A stretch of DNA of 17,966 nucleotides from Rickettsiales bacterium (GTDB taxonomy: Bacteria; Pseudomonadota; Alphaproteobacteria; Rickettsiales; UBA1997): contig CANNMN010000006.1 of assembly GCA_947505885.1 (NCBI GenBank), positions 1-17,966 of the forward strand, given 5' to 3'. Under the pieces are notes generated by a model that made no database searches, was not told the DNA's origin, and was given only the letters and a program-made list of their open reading frames with translations. Both the position numbers and the translations under genes were made by a program. Of the stretch, positions 13,294 through 17,966 are shown one piece after another (position 1 is the first letter of the stretch; the number at the start of each line of letters is the position of its first letter).

Positions 13294-13342
13294 GACTGTT
13301 AATCACTTGGTCGGAGGTTCGAATCCTTCCCAGGGAGCCACT
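13294..13342 (+). repeat. attR: 49-bp copy of the tRNA-Asn 3' end
   Basis: Identical to 6194-6242. It lacks the tRNA 5' half, so it is not a working tRNA; just before it the sequence changes to element DNA (TTTTTGTAAAAATCA). It marks the right end of the integrated element and abuts the original tRNA terminator. Confidence 0.95.
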
Positions 13343-13344
13343 AC

Positions 13345-13382
13345 AAAAAAAGCCCGTCAGTATTATCTGACGGGCTTTTTTG
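13345..13382. terminator. Strong bidirectional terminator, originally of tRNA-Asn
   Basis: A perfect 10-bp stem AGCCCGTCAG / CTGACGGGCT (13351-13360 and 13367-13376) with a TATTAT loop is flanked by A7 on the left and T6 on the right, so it can stop transcription from both sides. It lies directly after attR, and before insertion it would have followed tRNA-Asn; it also follows the minus-strand cyclase-like gene. Confidence 0.92.
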
Positions 13383-13474
13383 TTATTTACCGAAAAGGTT
13401 GATTTATATGGGTTATTGTCAGGATTTGACGCATTTTTCAATAGATACTTACAAAGAAAAAGCGACCTGGTACC

Positions 13475-13556
13475 TTTTCGAACTCCATGTCCCTTAGGCT
13501 TTAAGTTCGAAAATACGAAAACGATAATCTCGCGCTTTTTATTAGTTTTCGAACTT
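13475..13556. repeat. Three TTTTCGAACT repeats forming alternative hairpins
   Basis: TTTTCGAACT at 13475-13484, its reverse complement AGTTCGAAAA at 13504-13513, and TTTTCGAACT again at 13546-13555. The outer copies compete for the middle one: an upstream hairpin with a 19-nt loop or a downstream one (11-bp stem) with a 32-nt loop. The latter lies inside the last codons of the cyclase-like gene, so part of its C-terminus is repeat-derived. Confidence 0.65.
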
Positions 13557-14619
13557 TTGAAATTAATACCCCAAACTTTGTCAGTTGCATTAATTCAATT
13601 TTTTCTACCTTAGCTTCTGAGTTTTCTTTAAGAACAATATTAAAATATTGCGCGAGCCATTGATATTTTCTTAGAACGTCCTGCCGATTTTCGAATTTTC
13701 TAAGATTTTCTAAAATCATCTTTCTTGTGATAAGAAGCGTTCTTTCATAAACAGAAAAAAAATCTCCTTTTAATGAAGGATGTGGCAAAAAATCAAAAAA
13801 CGTTTTTTTATCCTTTTCATCAATCCGCCAATTCTTGAGATAACCAGATAAGTTATTATTCAAATCTACCATCGGAGTGTTTCTTCCTATTAAATCCACC
13901 AATTCTTCATCAAGCACAATACGCGGCGCCCAGTTATCTTTATTTTTCTCTAAATCATAAGCCTTAATAAGCGCAGGTCCATAAACCATATTTTCTTTAT
14001 GCGTTAATAATCCAAGTGCAACTCCTCCTCTCACCAACAGTTCTCTTTCTAAGAAAAAATCAACTACCCGCCCTAATGATTTTAAAAGATGGTCAACGCC
14101 ATCTCGGTCTAATTTAACAGAAATAACTACTGAATCAGAAAAATGGCTGATTTGTGGATCATACTCAAACCATCCTTTTGTAAATTCATTCTGTTGTATC
14201 ATGCCAGGAAATACTGTAAGAGCAATTCCAAGATCTTGTGCTAATGTTATATTCCTCGCTGACTCTTCTATTGCAGCTTTCCATCCTAAAATATCTAAAA
14301 ACGCTACGAGTCTAGTTTCGTATTGTAACGATTTACGAAGCTCAGCGTTCTTGTTTCTTTGTAGTTTATCTTGAATTCTTTCTTCTGCTTCACGCATTGG
14401 TCTTTCAGCCTCATTTTTGGCTTCATCATCATTTTTCTTTTTTTGTTCTTCATCTGTAAGTTCCAAATCATAAACCATCATTTTGCCATCCAACTCACCA
14501 GAAACACAGCTGTAGTCTTTATTTGTATCTCGTTTTTCGATTTGCACTAACTTGTCATCAATTTTTTTATAAATTGGATAAGGTCTAGTTTGATAAATTG
14601 TCTTGGTTGAATTGGTCAT
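13501..14619 (-). CDS. Protein with class III nucleotidyl-cyclase-like domain
   Basis: A 372-residue protein just outside the element. Residues 55-95 are strongly charged and likely coiled-coil. The domain at about 100-245 shows the order of a class III cyclase homology domain: VAFLDILGW with Asp109 (first metal Asp, as in F-x-DI-x-GF), HFSDSVVISV with Asp162 (second metal Asp), LLVRGGVALG with Arg197, and 'YGPALIKAYDLE' (214-224) where cyclases have the G-x-x-VN-x-A-x-R-L-E segment. This resembles a group of mostly uncharacterised bacterial cyclase-like proteins. It might make a cyclic nucleotide, as Pycsar cyclases do, but no TIR or membrane effector gene adjoins it and the activity is not shown. 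N-terminal 50 residues are unrecognised. The ATG at 14619 has no strong ribosome-binding site. Domain call is moderate; activity is inference. Confidence 0.6.
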   Translation of the reverse strand: MTNSTKTIYQTRPYPIYKKIDDKLVQIEKRDTNKDYSCVSGELDGKMMVYDLELTDEEQKKKNDDEAKNEAERPMREAEERIQDKLQRNKNAELRKSLQYETRLVAFLDILGWKAAIEESARNITLAQDLGIALTVFPGMIQQNEFTKGWFEYDPQISHFSDSVVISVKLDRDGVDHLLKSLGRVVDFFLERELLVRGGVALGLLTHKENMVYGPALIKAYDLEKNKDNWAPRIVLDEELVDLIGRNTPMVDLNNNLSGYLKNWRIDEKDKKTFFDFLPHPSLKGDFFSVYERTLLITRKMILENLRKFENRQDVLRKYQWLAQYFNIVLKENSEAKVEKIELMQLTKFGVLISKVRKLIKSARLSFSYFRT

Positions 14620-14671
14620 AATTTTTATCTGATTTCAGAGTAAAAGTAAAATTAGAGACCTTCATCAGACA

Positions 14672-14776
14672 TTAAAAATCTCTTTGAAGCATCACGCACC
14701 ATAGCATTGCACTTTTAATTTCTGCATCAAAAGTTCTAAACTTATCAACAACGCGGAGCCACGTCGTTACAGGGAG
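14672..14776 (-). pseudogene. Possible remnant of a MarR-like winged-helix gene
   Basis: A short open stretch on the minus strand reads TTWLRVVDKFRTFDAEI before losing the pattern and stopping. It recalls the N-terminal helix of some alphaproteobacterial MarR-type regulators (W-L-x-x-V-x-K-F-R…). No start codon, ribosome-binding site or continuation is present. Apart from this the gap 14620-14831 shows nothing recognisable. Confidence 0.2.
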
Positions 14777-14831
14777 TCAGCCAAAATTATATTTGGCGAT
14801 TATTTTCTCTAATAATTCACGATTCAGAACT

Positions 14832-15932
14832 TTATCCCAAAAATGGATAATCAGTATAACCAACTTCTCCGCCGCCATAAAATGTAGCGCGGTTATATTC
14901 GTTTAGTTCTTTTTCTTCTTTAATTCTGCGAACCAAATCGGGGTTTGAGATGAAATATCGGCCGAAAGAAACTGCGTCAGCTTTGCCATTTTCAACTGCT
15001 TCTTTAGCAAGTTCGGGGTTGTATCCGCCAGCTGAAATTAGCACGCCTTTGAATTTTTCGCGGAAAATATTTGCTGTGTTTGGTGCATTTTTTACTTCCA
15101 CTTCTGCGCCGCCAGCGCTTGATGATCTTGGTTCAATCAAATCTACGAAAGCAATTTTTCTTTCGTCTAGTTTCTCTAAAACATAGGAAAATAATTTTTC
15201 TGGATCGCTGTCGCTAACATCATTGAAAGTTCCGTAAGGCGATAGACGAACGCCAACTCTGCCCGCGCCCCAAACTGAAATTGCAGCGTCCATTACTTCA
15301 AGCAAAAGTCTGGCCCGATTTTCAATTGAGCCACCATATTGATCGGTTCTTTTGTTTGAGCCATCTTGTAAAAATTGATCGAGCAAATATCCGTTGGCAC
15401 CATGAACTTCAACACCATCAAAACCCGCTTCTTTGGCGTTTTGCGCTGCTTTTTTAAAATCAGCAATAATGCCAGAAATTTCTGCGGTTTCAAGCGCGCG
15501 TGGCGTGAGAATTTCTGTTGGCTTAAATTCTGCTGTGTAAGTTCCGCTGTTTTTTGCTGCAATTGCAGAAGGTGCTACAGGCTCTGCTCCACCTGGCTGG
15601 TGCGATGGATGTGAAATTCTGCCGACATGCCAAAGTTGTAAAAAAATTCTGCCATCTTTTTTGTGAACTGCTTCAGTTACAGCCTTCCAACCTGCAACTT
15701 GCTCATCTGAATAAATTCCGGGAGTTGCGGGATATCCTTTGCCTTGCTGGCTGATTTGTGTTGCCTCAGAAATTATCAGGCCAGCCGTTGCACGCTGTGC
15801 GTAATATTTAACGTTTATTTCTTGAGGAACGTCTCCTGGCTGTTTGCTGCGCATTCTAGTAAGTGGCGCCATCACTAGGCGATTTGGCAAAGTTAGGTCA
15901 CCAATTTTTAGCGAATCAAACAGGGTTGTCAT
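14832..15932 (-). CDS. nemA: Old Yellow Enzyme family alkene reductase (NemA-like)
   Basis: A 366-residue FMN-dependent ene-reductase that uses NAD(P)H to reduce activated C=C bonds, and in relatives N-ethylmaleimide or nitro compounds; cytoplasmic. Markers: N-terminal 'LPNRLVMAPLTRMRS' (FMN contact, Thr25), LQLWHVGRISH, the substrate-binding pair His177/Asn180 in EVHGANGYLLDQFL with Tyr182, 'GGSIENRARLLLEV', RVGVRLSP, and the FMN-phosphate region 'VSFGRYFISNPDL'. The ending 'YNRATFYGGGEVGYTDYPFL' is typical of the NemA/OYE subgroup. The ATG at 15932 fits. It is divergent from an ArsR-type regulator with two close cysteines, an arrangement suggesting electrophile-responsive control. Full length and intact. 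Confidence 0.95.
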   Translation of the reverse strand: MTTLFDSLKIGDLTLPNRLVMAPLTRMRSKQPGDVPQEINVKYYAQRATAGLIISEATQISQQGKGYPATPGIYSDEQVAGWKAVTEAVHKKDGRIFLQLWHVGRISHPSHQPGGAEPVAPSAIAAKNSGTYTAEFKPTEILTPRALETAEISGIIADFKKAAQNAKEAGFDGVEVHGANGYLLDQFLQDGSNKRTDQYGGSIENRARLLLEVMDAAISVWGAGRVGVRLSPYGTFNDVSDSDPEKLFSYVLEKLDERKIAFVDLIEPRSSSAGGAEVEVKNAPNTANIFREKFKGVLISAGGYNPELAKEAVENGKADAVSFGRYFISNPDLVRRIKEEKELNEYNRATFYGGGEVGYTDYPFLG

Positions 15933-15948
15933 AAAATTTATTTTTTGG

Positions 15949-16015
15949 TTTTTACTAGCCTGAAAACTTTCTAGGAATTTAGTTTTATAGTTCCGATTTT
16001 ATGAACTAGTAAAAA
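15949..16015. promoter_or_regulatory. Divergent promoter region with a 10-bp inverted repeat
   Basis: TTTTTACTAG (15949-15958) and CTAGTAAAAA (16006-16015) are perfect reverse complements 47 bp apart, one near each start (the OYE gene at 15932 and the regulator at 16058). They could be two ArsR half-sites or two single operators controlling both genes; a smaller dyad GAACT/AGTTC lies at about 16003-16023. Confidence 0.5.
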
Positions 16016-16057
16016 TCAAGTTCAATATCATTATCGAATAAACCTTATCATTTAAAA

Positions 16058-16387
16058 ATGCGTTCAATCCACAATCCCGAAATGAAAGATATCAAAGTTG
16101 GGGCAATTCTCCACGCCCTTGCCAATCCTGTGCGCGTGCAAATTTTTATGGAAATTTCCGAAGGCGATTGTTCGCAAAGCTGCTCCAATTTTCTGCAAGT
16201 GAAAAATAAGAAAATGCCAAAATCCACACTATCAAATCACTTCAGAATTTTGCGCGAAGCCGGATTAATTAAGAGTGAAAAAAAAGGCTTAGAATTACAT
16301 AACACGAGCAGATGCAAAGAGCTAAAAGCAAAGTTTGGCGGCTTAATTACAAAAATTCTTGAAGCCTATAAGAAGCAAGAAAAGTAA
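16058..16387 (+). CDS. ArsR-family winged-helix regulator
   Basis: A 109-residue winged-helix protein. 'VGAILHALANPVRVQIFMEI' (14-33) is the standard ArsR opening helix pair, 'KSTLSNHFRILREAGLIKSE' is the recognition helix and following strand, and KKGLELHN the wing. Two cysteines, Cys38 and Cys42 (DCSQSC), lie in the loop before the recognition helices, but the usual metal motif CxCxxC is absent, which suggests thiol or electrophile sensing rather than metal. It is divergent from the Old Yellow Enzyme gene, its likely target, with a shared 125-bp control region. ATG at 16058 is used. The fold is certain; the signal sensed is inferred. Confidence 0.85.
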   Translation: MRSIHNPEMKDIKVGAILHALANPVRVQIFMEISEGDCSQSCSNFLQVKNKKMPKSTLSNHFRILREAGLIKSEKKGLELHNTSRCKELKAKFGGLITKILEAYKKQEK

Positions 16388-16514
16388 ATTATCGAAGTAA
16401 TAGCGGCAAAAATGCTCGAGCCTTATTAAGTAATAATGAATGGAAATTTGCAGATTATTTCATAAGTTTTTCAAGCAAGAGAAACCAGATTCTGATCACA
16501 AACTTAAACAGCCA

Positions 16515-17966
16515 ATGGATAGAATATTTAAATACAGCCTGTTAGTCCTCTCTTTATTTTTAATCGCAGCGCAAATCTGGCACGTGTTCAATTTTTCAAT
16601 CTGGACAGATGACGCATGTTTTGGCTCAGTAGCAAAAAATTTGGCAAATGGAAACGGATATTATTCAACCGCTTTTGAAGAAAATTTTCTTTTTGATCCT
16701 TGGATTAGCCTGGGCCCAATCGTCATTCTTCCCGCCACTTTATTTGTTAAGATTTTCGGCAATCAACATTGGGTTCCCGGCATAACAATCGTAACATTAA
16801 TTTGGATTTTGCTCCTGACAATTTTTGTAAATTTCAAAAGCGAAAAAAAGTGGTTCTGCTCTTTTTTAGCACTGCTACTTTGCCTGCTATTTTCAATTAA
16901 TGTTGAGAATTATGGCATCTATAATTCGGATCAATTTTCCCTCTGGTATTTAATGCTAGGAGAAATTCCGGCGATTCTTTTAACAATTCTCGGAGCTCTC
17001 ATTTTATTTCAGAATAGAATGTTGCTAGGTGGCCTTGTTCTAGGTCTGGCGATTATGTGCAAAACTCTTTCTGGAATCGCCTGCATCACAATTATTCTAG
17101 TAAATGCAGCAAGAATTTTTTTCACCCACCAGAAAGGAGGTGAAAAAGATTTTAAGAAAAAATTCACATTAATTCTTCTCTCTGGACTCGGTTTTGTTGC
17201 GCCATTTTTTCTCTTCGAATTAGTAAAAATAATTTCACTCGGCTGGAATTCTTACTACGAAATTCAGTTAAAAAATACTCTCTTCTACAAACAGATTGCA
17301 TTAGTCGAAAGTGCCCGACCGCTAGAAAAAATTTTTCAACTTTTCCGTATTTTCGGCTGTTCTCTATTTTTGCTTTTGGCTCTTGCTGGGTATCTCGTCA
17401 AAACTTCCAATCAGAGAAAAGATCATATTTTCTACTGGCTTGGAATCGCTCTAATTATCTGCTTCTTCCTTCACTCGCTTTGGTGGATTTTTTTCTCGGT
17501 ATTCGTCAATTACCGCTACTTTATTGCCGCTTTATTTTACTGTATTTTCGGAATTTCTTTCCTGATTTGCGGAACAAAGTTACATACAAAAAAACTCATC
17601 GCACTGATTTCTTTATTAATTTTATTTCGGCAGGAAAGCTTAGATTACCTAGTCTTGCACGCCTTTACAAAAAATGAAAAACTGGATGAGCAGTTACTAA
17701 TAACCAAAAAAATAAGTGAACTGCAACAAGATGGAATCTCGATTATTTCCTGCGGCCTAAATTTTGAATTAGAATATTTGTTGCCTAAAACCAGGAATTT
17801 TGCGGATTGCCAAAACTTACCCGATAAATTACCGCGACATCAATTCATTCTGGTAAATGACTTTGTTACATTTGGCGAATTTGTTGCGCCTGGAAAAATT
17901 TTAATGAAAAATAGCAACACCTCTACTGTAATAAAAGAACCTCCCTCAATCATCTCTGCAAGGTGC
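16515..17966 (+). CDS. Multi-pass membrane GT-C glycosyltransferase-like protein, 3' cut
   Basis: An open frame of 484 codons continues to the right edge, so the C-terminus is missing. I use the ATG at 16515 (MDRIFKYSLLVLSL); an in-frame ATG at 16440, right after a stop, would add 25 polar residues. The protein begins with a membrane helix, then a first outer loop IWTDDACFGSVAKNLANG-GYY. The paired aspartates followed by 'A…A-x-N-L-x-x-G-x-G' match the GT39/ArnT-type GT-C layout, where the acidic pair is catalytic and a lipid-phosphate sugar is the donor. About nine or ten further hydrophobic helices follow (to about residue 380), then a soluble region 'QLLITKKISELQQDGISIIS' of the periplasmic type. 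The transferred sugar and acceptor cannot be told. The gene follows the ArsR gene by 127 bp and is probably unrelated to it. Confidence 0.7.
   Translation, partial: MDRIFKYSLLVLSLFLIAAQIWHVFNFSIWTDDACFGSVAKNLANGNGYYSTAFEENFLFDPWISLGPIVILPATLFVKIFGNQHWVPGITIVTLIWILLLTIFVNFKSEKKWFCSFLALLLCLLFSINVENYGIYNSDQFSLWYLMLGEIPAILLTILGALILFQNRMLLGGLVLGLAIMCKTLSGIACITIILVNAARIFFTHQKGGEKDFKKKFTLILLSGLGFVAPFFLFELVKIISLGWNSYYEIQLKNTLFYKQIALVESARPLEKIFQLFRIFGCSLFLLLALAGYLVKTSNQRKDHIFYWLGIALIICFFLHSLWWIFFSVFVNYRYFIAALFYCIFGISFLICGTKLHTKKLIALISLLILFRQESLDYLVLHAFTKNEKLDEQLLITKKISELQQDGISIISCGLNFELEYLLPKTRNFADCQNLPDKLPRHQFILVNDFVTFGEFVAPGKILMKNSNTSTVIKEPPSIISARC

Larger units (their letters stand above)
6243..13342. 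mobile_element. 7.1-kb tRNA-Asn integrative element (phage-satellite-like)
   Basis: The element is bounded by the 49-bp repeats and begins with a tyrosine integrase 361 bp from attL. It carries integrase, an AlpA-like DNA-binding protein, a winged-helix protein, a RepA/AAA_25 ATPase, two XRE regulators (one frameshifted), a terminase-small-like HTH protein, a NYN nuclease, a secreted protein and several unknowns. There are no structural phage genes, no large terminase, no relaxase and no conjugation genes, so it cannot move between cells unaided. The combination is close to phage satellites; a small plasmid-like integrated element is the alternative. Boundaries are certain, the class is inferred. 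Confidence 0.9.

Noticed and set aside
13294..13342. Second tRNA-Asn gene
   Set aside because: Only the 3' 49 bp are present; the acceptor 5' strand and D arm are missing, so it is an attachment-site copy.
6243..13342. Integrative conjugative element or complete prophage
   Set aside because: No relaxase, type IV secretion, capsid, portal, tail or large-terminase gene can be found in its 7.1 kb.
13501..14619. Complete Pycsar or CBASS operon
   Set aside because: Only a cyclase-like protein is present; no TIR, transmembrane, phospholipase or nuclease effector gene lies beside it, so I report only the domain resemblance.

Overview
This window looks like a chromosomal segment of an AT-rich alphaproteobacterium. 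The evidence is an alphaproteobacterial-type initiator tRNA (C1·A72 mismatch, TCAGG/CCTGA anticodon stem), an aroK-aroB pair, the alpha-subunit form of glycyl-tRNA synthetase (GlyQ), and a decayed copy of a short protein with a 'TVEH-x-x-VND'-type tail that I associate with alphaproteobacterial genomes. The genus cannot be fixed from the sequence.

Layout. (1) 1-1530: the 3' end of a type I restriction R subunit (hsdR), then a short pseudogene. (2) 1581-6096: core chromosome, with tRNA-fMet (-), ndk (-), erpA (+) followed at once by glyQ (+), aroK-aroB (-, 4-bp overlap), and a Bax-inhibitor-1 family membrane protein (+) ending in a strong terminator. (3) 6166-6240: tRNA-Asn(GTT), whose 3' part is duplicated exactly 7,100 bp downstream as a 49-bp perfect direct repeat (6194-6242 and 13294-13342). 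(4) 6243-13342: the integrated element between these repeats. (5) 13343-14619: the displaced terminator of the tRNA, then a protein resembling a class III nucleotidyl cyclase (-). (6) 14832-16387: an Old Yellow Enzyme gene (-) divergent from a cysteine-containing ArsR-type regulator (+). (7) 16515-end: a multi-pass membrane glycosyltransferase-like gene cut by the window edge.

The 7.1-kb element carries, in order, a tyrosine integrase with an unknown gene translationally coupled to it; an AlpA/excisionase-like DNA-binding protein, a possible 33-codon overlapping ORF, a winged-helix protein and a RepA/AAA_25-type ATPase, all in one overlapping operon; a secreted small protein on the other strand; an XRE repressor broken by one extra G; a terminase-small-subunit-like helix-turn-helix protein (-) and a small unknown (-); a second, intact XRE regulator with a palindromic operator; and a NYN-domain RNase whose start codon lies just behind an intrinsic terminator. 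There are no capsid, tail, portal, large-terminase or conjugation genes. Integrase, AlpA-like regulator, replication ATPase and packaging-like HTH protein without virion genes resembles the logic of phage-inducible satellites, so a small alphaproteobacterial phage satellite is my leading hypothesis. The NYN RNase, the secreted protein and the unknown genes would be cargo.

Other points of note are paired TGGGACA motifs at both element ends (likely integrase arm sites), two palindromic operators with 5-bp spacers next to the repressor genes, an orphan glyQ without glyS beside it, and a cyclase-like gene just outside the element that could belong to a cyclic-nucleotide signalling or defence pathway, although no effector gene is next to it.
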